From NCBI RefSeq assembly GCF_008692785.1, contig NZ_VXJV01000001.1:310001-374000 (forward strand): DNA of 64,000 nt, in the 5' to 3' direction. The notes beneath the pieces are model-generated. The model did no database searches, was not told where the DNA came from, and saw only the letters and a program-made list of their open reading frames with translations. The translations under genes were made by a program, and so were the position numbers. Source of the DNA: Salmonella enterica subsp. diarizonae (GTDB lineage Bacteria > Pseudomonadota > Gammaproteobacteria > Enterobacterales > Enterobacteriaceae). Below, one piece after another: positions 1 to 10,691 of this stretch (within the stretch, counting starts at the first letter, position 1; each line of letters begins with the position of its first letter).

Positions 1-1288
1 CAATACGGTCGGCAAGGAAGCTGGAAGCACCGCCTGCTCGAGCACGTCCTTCGATATCGTAACGGACAACGCCGACGGTGAGATGGACTTCGTTCTCGAC
101 TTCCGCCTGTGACGATGCAATAGAGTACAGACGCGGCGTTAGCGGACGCAGCAGGCCAACTAACGCGTCGGCATCCAGTTGCGCCGGTGAGAAGCGCACC
201 ATATCAACAATGGGCGTGACGGCGGCGTAATGCTGTAACTGCGCTTTGTCGCCTACTAACGGCAACAGAGACTCACTGCGCGTCAGGGTCGCGTAGTTCT
301 CGACAATATTGGCGGTATTCACCGTCAGTTCGAAATGCCACTGGAGCGCCTCCGCCAACGGCAGCAGTTTGCCATCAACGGTTACCGATTCGTCGCCTTT
401 CAACCACAGCAGTTCCACGATCTCTTTAACCAGCACGGGATCGTTCTGATACCAGACGCCCAGTGCATCACCCGGCTGATAACGCAGACCGGAGTCGCCT
501 AAATCAATCTCAATATGACGAACGTCTTTTTCCGAGTTGCGGCCAGTGATTTTCTGATTCAGCGAGAGCGAGGCGCACAGAGGCGCTTCTTTGGTATAGG
601 GGCTGGTGTGGATTTCATTTACCGCGCCGCTGGCAACAGGCTGTGCAAACGTCGCCGTCGGCGTGCGGGATTTTAAGACATCAACCACCCGCGCGCGCCA
701 TTGTGCGGCGGCAGACTGATATTCCACATCGGCGTCCACGCGATCCAGCAGGCGTTCGCCACCGAGTTCCGCCAGCTTATTGTCAAAATCTTTACCGGCC
801 TGACAGAAAAATTCGTATGACGTATCACCCAGGCTAAAAACAGCGAAAGCGGTGTCGTTGAGCGTTGGCGCTTTTTTGGAGAACAGGAATTTATGTAGCG
901 CGACGGCCTCTTCCGGCGGCTCGCCTTCTCCCTGAGTGGACGTCACCATCACCAGCAGTTTTTCACTGGCAATCTGTTTGAATTTGTAGTCGCCAGCGTT
1001 CACCAAAGTCACATTAAGGTTGGCCGCCAGCAGATCATCACGCAGAGCTTCCGCCACACGACGCGCGTTGCCGGTTTGCGAAGCGGAGATAAGCGTAATC
1101 CCCGTCATCTTCCCCTCAGGAGCAGGTGTTACGGCAACAGCGCCTGAGCGCGGGTTCAGTACGCCCCAAAAATAGCCGGAGACCCAGGCAAGCTGTTCGG
1201 GAGTAAGGTCGGTTGTCGCGGCCTGGAGGCGCGCCAGTTGCTCCGGATTAAGCGGAAGCAACCCAGTCAGTGGAGCCGGTGTCGTCAT
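1..1288 (-). CDS. cysJ: Sulfite reductase (NADPH) flavoprotein alpha subunit, N-terminal 429 residues (cut by window edge)
   Basis: Flavoprotein subunit of assimilatory sulfite reductase; it passes electrons from NADPH through FAD and FMN to the CysI haemoprotein, which reduces sulfite to sulfide for cysteine synthesis. The reading frame starts at the ATG ending at 1288 ([20 protein letters not shown]), matching CysJ N-termini, and was read as open where checked. About 429 of the usual ~599 residues are present: a flavodoxin-like FMN domain (roughly residues 60-200) and most of the FAD-binding region. The C-terminal NADP-binding part lies outside the window. cysI and cysH would follow on the minus strand. 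Expression is expected to need CysB, as is known for cysJIH; an ERIC element occupies the 5' region. Confidence 0.97.
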   Translation of the reverse strand, partial: MTTPAPLTGLLPLNPEQLARLQAATTDLTPEQLAWVSGYFWGVLNPRSGAVAVTPAPEGKMTGITLISASQTGNARRVAEALRDDLLAANLNVTLVNAGDYKFKQIASEKLLVMVTSTQGEGEPPEEAVALHKFLFSKKAPTLNDTAFAVFSLGDTSYEFFCQAGKDFDNKLAELGGERLLDRVDADVEYQSAAAQWRARVVDVLKSRTPTATFAQPVASGAVNEIHTSPYTKEAPLCASLSLNQKITGRNSEKDVRHIEIDLGDSGLRYQPGDALGVWYQNDPVLVKEIVELLWLKGDESVTVDGKLLPLAEALQWHFELTVNTANIVENYATLTRSESLLPLVGDKAQLQHYAAVTPIVDMVRFSPAQLDADALVGLLRPLTPRLYSIASSQAEVENEVHLTVGVVRYDIEGRARAGGASSFLADRI

Positions 1289-1320
1289 GCGTCGTTATGT
1301 TCCAGTAAGCAAAGCGGATC

Positions 1321-1488
1321 TATACACAAAATCATTCAAGTTGCATCACAAAACGCTTTAGCGTTTTGAACAGCGCTTGTGCTGGCTGCTGTAAGCCGAG
1401 AACGCGAATCCCAGGAGCATACATAAGTACGTGACTGGGGTGAGTAAACGCAGTCAACACAAATGCGGCTTGAAGAATGAAGTGTATA
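1321..1488. repeat. ERIC (enterobacterial repetitive intergenic consensus) element, enlarged variant
   Basis: An imperfect palindrome of about 168 bp. The ends are inverted copies: tatacacaaaatcattcaag at 1321-1340 pairs with the complement of the right end near 1470-1488. The core around 1405-1445 holds the two hallmark ERIC motifs, a variant of the ATGTAAGCTCCTGG arm on the minus strand and gtgactggggtgag on the plus strand. The element exceeds the ~127 bp consensus because of extra sequence at about 1347-1385, including the small hairpin aaaacgctttagcgtttt. It begins 32 bp upstream of the cysJ start codon. The 68-residue ORF across it is not a gene. Confidence 0.88.
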
Positions 1489-1758
1489 AGCGATAAAACC
1501 CAAACTGAGGATAAGATTAACGGTGAGAGCAATAACAATTAAAGAAGGGTTGGAAATAACACATAACCAAATGAACTAACCTGTTTTAGTTATCGTTATT
1601 AACGCCAAAACCGATTTTATAATTGATTGATAATTATTAAATTTTCTGGAAAGCCTTAAATTAATTGCCTGTCACAGAGCGGAGAATGGTTTTAGTTAAT
1701 GATAAAAAATGCGCTTTCCGGTACCCTACGGCGGTTTTTTATTGCCTGAGAGTTCATC
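1489..1758. promoter_or_regulatory. Divergent cysJIH / queD upstream region
   Basis: A non-coding, AT-rich stretch between the ERIC element and queD. It must hold the CysB-dependent cysJIH promoter (minus strand) and the queD promoter (plus strand). I could not assign a convincing -35/-10 pair for either, or a clear CysB site, by eye. The last 60 bases before queD contain GC-rich tracts followed by a T run (tttttta at 1735-1741), so a short leader structure is possible. Confidence 0.5.
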
Positions 1759-2121
1759 ATGTCCACCACGTTGTATAAAGATTTCACCTTTGAAGCCGCT
1801 CACCGACTGCCTCACGTGCCTGAAGGGCATAAGTGCGGCCGTCTGCACGGACACTCGTTTACGGTGCGTCTGGAAATTACCGGTGAAGTCGATCCGCATA
1901 CCGGTTGGATCATAGATTTCGCGGATCTGAAAGCGGCGTTTAAACCCACTTACGATCGTCTTGATCACTACTATCTGAATGATATTCCAGGGCTGTCCAA
2001 TCCCACCAGCGAAGTACTGGCAAAATGGATTTGGGATCAGGTTAAACCCGTCGTGCCGCTACTGAGCGCCGTTATGGTGAAAGAGACCTGTACAGCCGGC
2101 TGCGTCTATCGCGGCGAGTAG
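1759..2121 (+). CDS. queD: 6-carboxy-5,6,7,8-tetrahydropterin synthase
   Basis: Converts 7,8-dihydroneopterin triphosphate to 6-carboxy-tetrahydropterin, the second step to preQ0 in queuosine tRNA modification; cytosolic. The 120-residue product has the PTPS/QueD signatures: zinc ligands His15, His30 and His32 (HRLPH and RLHGHSF), nucleophile Cys26 in HKCGRLHGH, and the Asp69-His70 pair. The length is one residue below K-12 QueD, which has an extra initial Met. The upstream gene is divergent cysJ. The downstream MBL gene is convergent, with a 10-bp stem-loop between them. Orthology is clear from near-identity to the E. coli protein as I remember it. Confidence 0.96.
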   Translation: MSTTLYKDFTFEAAHRLPHVPEGHKCGRLHGHSFTVRLEITGEVDPHTGWIIDFADLKAAFKPTYDRLDHYYLNDIPGLSNPTSEVLAKWIWDQVKPVVPLLSAVMVKETCTAGCVYRGE

Positions 2122-2132
2122 GTTTAAGAAGT

Positions 2133-2164
2133 ATGGGCTGGATGCCGGATTGATTCCAGCCCAT
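2133..2164. terminator. Stem-loop between convergent queD and MBL gene
   Basis: Perfect 10-bp inverted repeat, ATGGGCTGGA at 2133-2142 and TCCAGCCCAT at 2155-2164, with a 12-nt loop. It sits just past the queD stop and in the 3' flank of the convergent gene. There is no long T tract on either side, so it may stabilise 3' ends or act as a weak bidirectional terminator. Confidence 0.5.
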
Positions 2165-2208
2165 CCACACGGCGTTTCATCAGAGAAAACATTGCCTTGA
2201 GCACTGTG

Positions 2209-3006
2209 TTAAAAGCGCAGCACATCGCCGGTTGCAGGTGCGGTTATTTCCGGCAACCACAACCGTCCCCAGGCCCCGGTACAGTGGCAACCGCATAGTT
2301 TTTCCGGTTTTTGTTCGTGCAAAAAGCGCCTGACCCGCCACAGCGTAAATGGAGATGCGCAGCGGAGATGAAATCCGCCGACAAGCGCGTAAATCCGTTT
2401 TATACCGGTAATGTTCTGACAGTGCCGAACAATATTTGCGATCCCACGATGCCCGCATCCCGTAATGATGACTAATCCTTTTGTCGACTGGTAAATCAGT
2501 ACGCCCTCGTCCAAAATAGAGTCTGGCTCCGCATCGTGGTCGCTAAAAATTCCGTAGGCTTCAGGCACGACCATCGGTATTTCCCCTGACCAGATAAAGT
2601 TTTCGCCAATCGGCAAAGGGTCACGCGTGTACACCATTCGGTAACGTGAATAGTCCACTTCACGCGACAATTTTTTTATTTTTCGGGTAATACCGAGAAA
2701 GGTCATTGCCGCATAGCGTTCGCGCGCAATATCTGGATGGCAGATGATTCGGATGTTATCAGGAAGCCACGGCACGCCGCCGCAATGATCGTAGTGACCA
2801 TGCGAAAGCACCACAGCAGACACATCGGATAGATCGATCCCCATTGCCAACACATTTTGCATAAAACTGCCATCAGGGCCGGTATCGAACAATATCGACG
2901 TAGATTCATCCTGGACCAACAGGCTTAATCCCGGTCTGGCCTTCAACGATTGATTCGCTCCCGCTCCCTTATGATTTTCGAGCAATACTCTGATCGTTAA
3001 CGCCAT
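2209..3006 (-). CDS. Metallo-beta-lactamase-fold hydrolase, dihydropterin/RFA-P synthase-like family
   Basis: A 265-residue protein of the MBL superfamily. The metal motif SHGHYDHCGG lies near residues 77-86 (H-x-H-x-D-H), preceded by FDTGPDGS near residue 40; TGCGHRG follows near residue 183, and CHCTG stands near the C-terminus. This CHCTG ending is typical of the subfamily named after 7,8-dihydropterin-6-yl-methyl-ribofuranosylaminobenzene-phosphate synthase; the actual substrate here is unknown. No signal peptide is visible, so it is probably cytosolic. I start at the ATG ending at 3006, which has GGAG 8 bases upstream; an in-frame start at 3030 would add 8 residues. It lies between queD and the CRISPR, where K-12 carries unrelated genes. 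Confidence 0.82.
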   Translation of the reverse strand: MALTIRVLLENHKGAGANQSLKARPGLSLLVQDESTSILFDTGPDGSFMQNVLAMGIDLSDVSAVVLSHGHYDHCGGVPWLPDNIRIICHPDIARERYAAMTFLGITRKIKKLSREVDYSRYRMVYTRDPLPIGENFIWSGEIPMVVPEAYGIFSDHDAEPDSILDEGVLIYQSTKGLVIITGCGHRGIANIVRHCQNITGIKRIYALVGGFHLRCASPFTLWRVRRFLHEQKPEKLCGCHCTGAWGRLWLPEITAPATGDVLRF

Positions 3007-3100
3007 GCCCCTCTCCTGTATAAAACCCAACCGGGAAGATGTTTTTTTTACTTTACAGGTTTGTATAAGCCATTACTGGTATACAGATTATGATTATGCA

Positions 3101-3190
3101 ACGGCTATCCCCGCTGACGCGGGGAACACTCCAGGTCTTTTGGCGTTAAGCCCTGCTGTTCCGGTTTATCCCCGCGGGCGTGGGGAACAC
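3101..3190 (-). CRISPR. Minimal type I-E CRISPR: two 29-bp repeats and one 32-bp spacer
   Basis: Repeats at 3101-3129 and 3162-3190 flank a spacer at 3130-3161. The repeat resembles the enteric I-E consensus (GTGTTCCCC...GGGGATAAACCG on the minus strand). Reading by the known I-E crRNA 5' handle (ATAAACCG), transcription is on the minus strand, so the right-hand repeat is leader-proximal. That copy keeps the full handle but has two changes in the stem region. The left copy is degenerate at its distal end (ATAGCCGT), as terminal repeats often are. No cas genes are in the window. By its position next to queE this matches the Salmonella locus usually called CRISPR2, but it is nearly empty. Confidence 0.9.
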
Positions 3191-3486
3191 AGTAAATGTA
3201 TCTCATTATTTATGAAGTGCTTTTTATAAGCACTACATTCTATCGACCTAATCACAACAAATTTAAATTATTAAAGAAAAGTTAATTTACTGATTTTGAT
3301 GCAAAAAACTCATAGAATGTTTTTTTCTTTAAATTTACTAAAATAGCGTGATCCATGCATCGCTAAGGAAAAATTTATCAGTGCTTCTATACACTCATCA
3401 AAATTCACATAGAGAAAATAAAGAATGCAAGGTAATGGATGAGTCACAGACGGCAACGACAGGCCGTCCGTAAAATTGATAGCGCA
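3191..3486 (-). promoter_or_regulatory. AT-rich CRISPR leader region
   Basis: A strongly AT-rich stretch between the queE stop and the leader-proximal repeat, on the side where a leader is expected. It contains a perfect 7-bp hairpin, AGTGCTT at 3216-3222 with AAGCACT at 3228-3234. It also holds a 9-bp inverted pair, ACATTCTAT at 3235-3243 and ATAGAATGT at 3312-3320. I found no clear IHF site. Transcription would run leftwards through the array towards the MBL gene. The plus-strand ORF at 3005-3229 is not believable. Confidence 0.6.
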
Positions 3487-4158
3487 TCAGGCGATATTTA
3501 AATATTTATGCGTTTGCATAGACAGCCGCCAGTTACGCGCAATACAAGTTTCAATACACAGACGCGTCGCGTCTTCTTTCTGGCTAATGGGCTGCAAAGC
3601 AATCACACGCGGTTTATCATCGCTCAACGTGGCTAACAGTTCATCCAGCGCCTCAATATCACGAACTCGCCCAACGGGATGCTTGATTTCATTGGCGCGC
3701 TCCAGTGCCTGGGAAAGCACGTCATATCCCCCACGCATATTCACTTTTGGTGAAACCGTTACCCAGGTATTGGGCGTACAGCGCACTTCGTGCGTCCCGC
3801 TGGTCTCAATCTGACAACTAAAACCATTCTTTTCAAGCAGATCGGTGAGCGGCATGAGATCGTGAATACAGGGTTCGCCACCGGTGATGACAACGTGACG
3901 CGCGGTATAGCCCTGACGATTAATCACCGCCAGCAGATCTTCACTGCTCGCAGCACCCCATTTGTCGCTCTCTTTGGTTTTTGCAAGGATACTGTACAGG
4001 GAAACTTCCCGATCGCTAAGTTTATCCCAGGTGTGTTTGGTATCGCACCAGGCACAGCCAACCGGACATCCCTGTAAACGAATAAAAATAGCGGGGACGC
4101 CGGTAAAGTAACCCTCGCCTTGTAGGGTCTGGAACATCTCGTTAATCGGGTACTGCAT
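3487..4158 (-). CDS. queE: 7-carboxy-7-deazaguanine synthase
   Basis: Radical-SAM enzyme that rearranges 6-carboxy-tetrahydropterin to 7-carboxy-7-deazaguanine in the preQ0/queuosine pathway. The 223-residue length equals E. coli QueE. The Fe-S cluster motif is the enteric CX3CX2C form at Cys31, Cys35 and Cys38 (CPVGCAWC), followed by DTKHTW; the SAM-binding TGGEP motif is near residue 92. The start MQYPINEMFQ matches family N-termini. In E. coli this protein also blocks division under some stresses; whether that holds here is unknown. Upstream, 135 bp with the eno terminator separate it from eno. The K-12 gene ygcG found in that gap is absent. Confidence 0.96.
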   Translation of the reverse strand: MQYPINEMFQTLQGEGYFTGVPAIFIRLQGCPVGCAWCDTKHTWDKLSDREVSLYSILAKTKESDKWGAASSEDLLAVINRQGYTARHVVITGGEPCIHDLMPLTDLLEKNGFSCQIETSGTHEVRCTPNTWVTVSPKVNMRGGYDVLSQALERANEIKHPVGRVRDIEALDELLATLSDDKPRVIALQPISQKEDATRLCIETCIARNWRLSMQTHKYLNIA

Positions 4159-4244
4159 AGCGTTCTCTGTTAAGGGGATAATCGTTAATTATTGCAGATT
4201 TCGTCTGCCCGGTCATGCGCAGCGGCTGCGCTATTGAACAGATA

Positions 4245-4268
4245 CAAAAAAACCCGCCGAAGCGGGTT
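4245..4268 (-). terminator. Rho-independent terminator of eno
   Basis: On the minus strand, aaacccgc-ttcg-gcgggttttttt: stem halves at 4253-4257 and 4262-4266 with a 4-base loop, then a T run over 4245-4252. It begins about 25 bases past the eno stop codon. Confidence 0.9.
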
Positions 4269-4293
4269 TATACGTTAAGAGGTAAAAGCAGGA

Positions 4294-5607
<1,314 letters not shown>

Positions 5608-5636
5608 TCACTAGTTAAACTAAAACTTCAGACAAA

Positions 5637-5660
5637 CGGTGCACCGCTGAGGGTGCACCG
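5637..5660 (-). terminator. Stem-loop between pyrG and eno
   Basis: Perfect 9-bp inverted repeat CGGTGCACC (5637-5645) and GGTGCACCG (5652-5660) with a 6-base loop, just past the pyrG stop. The minus-strand 3' flank is only moderately T-rich (tttgtctg), so it is likelier a partial terminator or processing site than a full stop. Confidence 0.55.
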
Positions 5661-5674
5661 CCGTTCTAACTTTT

Positions 5675-7327
<1,653 letters not shown>

Positions 7328-7539
7328 TTAGGTTTAAAAGACGATGGAATAACCAGGACGGGAAAGCAGTATACCCGAACATGACCTACGCCACAAACTT
7401 TCATTATTCCTCCTCTTCGTCAGGCTGATATTCACATAGGGAGTGAGAAAATAGCCCCTTTGAGGTAAATGTTTTTGACGTAAATCAAGCGCTTGTTATT
7501 TAAAAAATCACACAAATCGCTCTTGACCGCCTAAAACCT

Positions 7540-8331
7540 TTAGAGATCAATTTCCTGGCGTTTTACCTCCTGCCAAACTTCTTCCATTGTTTCCAGGTCC
7601 ACCCCGGTCATTTCCAGGCCTCTGGCTGCGACAATGCGTTCAACTTCGCGAAAACGACGTTCAAATTTATCGTTTGCTTTTTGCAATGCGAGCTCCGCTT
7701 TCGTACCTAAATGACGCGCCATGTTGACCGTGGCAAAGATCAAATCGCCCATTTCCTCTTCCAGTTTAGCCTGATCAACAACCGCCTGCCGCGCCTCAAA
7801 CATGACTTCATCGATCTCTTCATAGACCTTATCGACGACCGGTCCCAACGTCGTCCAGTCAAAGCCCACGTTTGAACACCGTTTCTGTATTTTTTGTGCA
7901 CGCATTAAGGCCGGTAAACTGCGTGGAATATCATCCAGCGCGGAATGCTGCGCTTTTTGCGCACGTTCTTCCGTTTTTATTTGCTCCCAGCGGACTAATA
8001 CGTCTTCGCTATTATTCGCGGAAAGCTCCCCAAAAACATGGGGATGGCGGCGCTCCAGTTTGTCGCTGATGGCAGCGCAGATATCATTAAAATCGAAAAG
8101 GCCTTCTTCCTGCGCCATCTGTGCGTAAAACACCACCTGAAACAACAGGTCACCCAGTTCGCCGCGCAAATCGTCAAAATCCTCACGCGCAATCGCATCC
8201 AGTACTTCATAAGTTTCTTCAAGCGTATAGGGCGCAATGCTGGCAAAGGTCTGCTCTTTATCCCACGGGCAGCCGCCTTCCGGGTCGCGCAGGCGCTGCA
8301 TGATATTAAGCAGACGGTCAATTTGATTCAT
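7540..8331 (-). CDS. mazG: Nucleoside triphosphate pyrophosphohydrolase MazG
   Basis: All-alpha NTP pyrophosphohydrolase that converts (d)NTPs, and reportedly ppGpp-related pools, to monophosphates plus pyrophosphate. I start at MNQIDRLLNIMQRLRDPEGG (263 residues, the E. coli length); an upstream in-frame ATG at 8373 would translate REP sequence and is rejected. The product has two tandem MazG domains: the N-terminal one with CPWDKEQT and the EExxE-type metal motif ETYEVLDAI near residue 38, and the C-terminal one with EEIDEVMFE and EEEMGDLIFATVN. It follows relA directly; the mazEF toxin-antitoxin pair of K-12 is missing between them. Confidence 0.96.
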   Translation of the reverse strand: MNQIDRLLNIMQRLRDPEGGCPWDKEQTFASIAPYTLEETYEVLDAIAREDFDDLRGELGDLLFQVVFYAQMAQEEGLFDFNDICAAISDKLERRHPHVFGELSANNSEDVLVRWEQIKTEERAQKAQHSALDDIPRSLPALMRAQKIQKRCSNVGFDWTTLGPVVDKVYEEIDEVMFEARQAVVDQAKLEEEMGDLIFATVNMARHLGTKAELALQKANDKFERRFREVERIVAARGLEMTGVDLETMEEVWQEVKRQEIDL

Positions 8332-8350
8332 TAAAATATCCTGAAAACAT

Positions 8351-8398
8351 AGGCCCGATGAGCAAAGCGCCATCGGGCGAAAAACGCCGGATGGCGTA
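8351..8398. repeat. REP/BIME between relA and mazG
   Basis: Contains gcccgatg (8353-8360) and catcgggc (8371-8378), an 8-bp inverted pair, then a second partial unit cgccggatggcg (8386-8397). It fills most of the 74-bp gap where K-12 has mazEF. Confidence 0.8.
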
Positions 8399-8405
8399 CA
8401 CGTTA

Positions 8406-10640
8406 TTAATTCCCGTGCAAACGACGGGCGTCAATGACATCCGGCACCTGGTTGAGCTTGCCGAGCACGCGGCCCAGCACTTGCAGGTTGTAGATCTCGA
8501 TCGTCATATCGATGGTGGCGATCTGCTGTTTAATGTCGCTGCGGCTGGCGACGCCCAGCACGTTGACTTTTTCATTGGCCAGAATGGTGGTGATATCGCG
8601 CAGTAAGCCGCTGCGATCGTTGGCCGTTACGCGCACCACCAGCGAATATCCTGCCGAGTAGCTCTCGCCCCATACCGCCTCTACGATCCGCTCCGGCGCA
8701 TGAGAGCGCAGCTCCGCCAGTTGTTCACAATCGGCCCGGTGCACGGAAATTCCCCGCCCCTGAGTGATAAATCCGACAATTTCATCCCCCGGAATCGGCT
8801 GGCAGCAGCGGGCGATGTGGTGCATCAAATTACCCACGCCTTCCACCACCACACGTCCGTCGTCTTTACGACGATTTTGCGGCGCGTACGTTTTTTGCTG
8901 AAGCTGCTTCAGCGCCGCAGCATCCTGCTCTTCCGCGCTCGGCTTATTGAACTGCGATTGCAGGAAATTCACCATCTGATTAAGACGGATATCGCCGCCG
9001 CCTATCGCCGCCAGCAACTCTTCCAGCTCATTAAAGTTGTAGCGCGGCAGCAGATGCTTTTCGGCCTCTTTCAGGCTAATCCCCAAATGCGCCAGCTCAT
9101 CGTCGAGGATCTGCCGTCCAGCCAGAATATTTTTGTCACGATCCTGCTTGCGGAACCAGGCGTGAATTTTCGAACGCCCGCGGCTGGTCGTCACATAGCC
9201 CAGGTTTGGATTCAGCCAGTCGCGGCTGGGATTCGGCTGCTTCTGAGTGATAATTTCAACCTGATCGCCCATCTGCAACTGATAGGTGAATGGAACAATA
9301 CGGCCGCCGATTTTAGCGCCGATGCAGCGGTGCCCGACATCGCTGTGGATGTGGTAAGCAAAATCGAGCGGCGTAGATCCGGCAGGCAAATCCACCACAT
9401 CGCCTTTTGGCGTAAAGACGTAGACTCGATCGTCAAACACCTGGCTGCGCACTTCATCCAGCATTTCGCCGGAATCCGCCATCTCTTCCTGCCAGGCGAT
9501 CAGCTTACGCAGCCACGCAATTCTGTCTTCATGGCCGGAACGCACGCCGCCGGACGCGGCGCCTTCTTTATACTTCCAGTGCGCCGCCACGCCCAGTTCG
9601 GCGTCTTCATGCATCTGTTTGGTACGGATCTGGATCTCAACGGTTTTACCGCCCGGCCCCAGTACCACGGTATGGATAGACTGGTAGCCGTTCGGCTTCG
9701 GGTTGGCGACATAGTCATCGAATTCATCCGGCAGGTGACGATAGTGAGTATGCACTATCCCCAGTGCGGCATAGCAGTCCTGGAGGCGCTCGGCGACGAT
9801 ACGCACAGCGCGGACGTCAAAGAGTTCATCAAACGCCAGATGCTTTTTCTGCATTTTGCGCCAGATACTGTAAATATGTTTTGGTCGTCCGTAGACTTCC
9901 GCCATAACGCCTTCGTTTTTCATTTCGGCGCGCAGATGCCCGACAAACTCTTCAATGTAATGCTCACGATCGATCCGCCGTTCATGCAACAGTTTAGCGA
10001 TGCGTTTGTATTCTGCCGGATGCAGGTAGCGGAAACAGTAGTCTTCCAGCTCCCACTTCAGTTGCCCAATCCCCAAACGATTAGCGAGCGGCGCATAGAT
10101 GTTGGTACATTCTTTAGCCGCCAGCACGCGCTCATCTTCCGGCGCATCTTTCACTTCGCGCAAATGAGCGATTCGCTCGGCCAGTTTGATCACCACGCAG
10201 CGGAAATCATCCACCATCGCCAACAGCATTCGACGGACGTTATCGACCTGCTCCGAAGAAACAGAGTCGTTATGAGTAGCGTTTAACTGGCGGATCGCCG
10301 CCATATCGCGCACGCCATGAATCAGGGTAACGATAGATTTGCCGACGCTTTCGCGCAGCACATCTTCGCTGACCACGTTGGCGTCGGCCAGAGGGAACAG
10401 TAGCGCCGCCCGCAGCGTGTCGATATCCATACTCAGCGTGGAAAGAATTTCTACCATCTCCACGCCACGCCACAGCAACAGATCCGCATCCGGATGTCCT
10501 TGTGTCTGTTGCAGGCAATACGCCCAGGTTTCGGCTAAGCGCTCACACGACTGCTGGCTGGAAATTCCCAGGCTTGCGATCCACTTCTTCGGATCAAATT
10601 CACCAGCTTTATTAATATGTGCACTTCTTACCGCGACCAT
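8406..10640 (-). CDS. relA: GTP/ATP pyrophosphokinase (ppGpp synthetase I)
   Basis: Ribosome-associated stringent-response enzyme making (p)ppGpp from GTP/GDP and ATP when uncharged tRNA enters the A site. The 744 residues match E. coli. The order is: degenerate HD hydrolase domain (residues ~1-200; the intact HD pair of SpoT is not seen), synthetase domain (~220-380) with GRPKHIYSIWRKM and YVANPKPNGYQSIHT, TGS domain (~405-465, VFTPKGDVVDLPAGSTPLDFAY), helical and zinc-finger region, and a C-terminal ACT domain (VRVTANDRSGLLRDITTIL). It lies 51 bp downstream of rlmD on the same strand. A 528-residue ORF antisense to it is a codon-bias shadow. Confidence 0.98.
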   Translation of the reverse strand: MVAVRSAHINKAGEFDPKKWIASLGISSQQSCERLAETWAYCLQQTQGHPDADLLLWRGVEMVEILSTLSMDIDTLRAALLFPLADANVVSEDVLRESVGKSIVTLIHGVRDMAAIRQLNATHNDSVSSEQVDNVRRMLLAMVDDFRCVVIKLAERIAHLREVKDAPEDERVLAAKECTNIYAPLANRLGIGQLKWELEDYCFRYLHPAEYKRIAKLLHERRIDREHYIEEFVGHLRAEMKNEGVMAEVYGRPKHIYSIWRKMQKKHLAFDELFDVRAVRIVAERLQDCYAALGIVHTHYRHLPDEFDDYVANPKPNGYQSIHTVVLGPGGKTVEIQIRTKQMHEDAELGVAAHWKYKEGAASGGVRSGHEDRIAWLRKLIAWQEEMADSGEMLDEVRSQVFDDRVYVFTPKGDVVDLPAGSTPLDFAYHIHSDVGHRCIGAKIGGRIVPFTYQLQMGDQVEIITQKQPNPSRDWLNPNLGYVTTSRGRSKIHAWFRKQDRDKNILAGRQILDDELAHLGISLKEAEKHLLPRYNFNELEELLAAIGGGDIRLNQMVNFLQSQFNKPSAEEQDAAALKQLQQKTYAPQNRRKDDGRVVVEGVGNLMHHIARCCQPIPGDEIVGFITQGRGISVHRADCEQLAELRSHAPERIVEAVWGESYSAGYSLVVRVTANDRSGLLRDITTILANEKVNVLGVASRSDIKQQIATIDMTIEIYNLQVLGRVLGKLNQVPDVIDARRLHGN

Positions 10641-10691
10641 CGTCCTCTCCTTAAGGGACCAGGCCTACCGAAGTCGGTAAGCCGGTAATCA

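Noticed and set aside
1332-1538. 68-codon minus-strand ORF upstream of cysJ
   Set aside because: Most of it lies within the ERIC element, whose palindrome is known non-coding repeat sequence.
3005-3229. 74-codon plus-strand ORF over the CRISPR
   Set aside because: It translates the repeats and spacer; the array is a better explanation.
8332-8373. N-terminal extension of MazG
   Set aside because: The extra 14 residues would be encoded by REP-adjacent sequence; the start at 8331 gives the family length and conserved N-terminus.
8700-10286. 528-codon plus-strand ORF antisense to relA
   Set aside because: It lies fully within relA, in a frame that stays open because of the sense codon bias; the translation is His/Gln/Arg/Phe-rich with no recognisable domain or ribosome-binding site.
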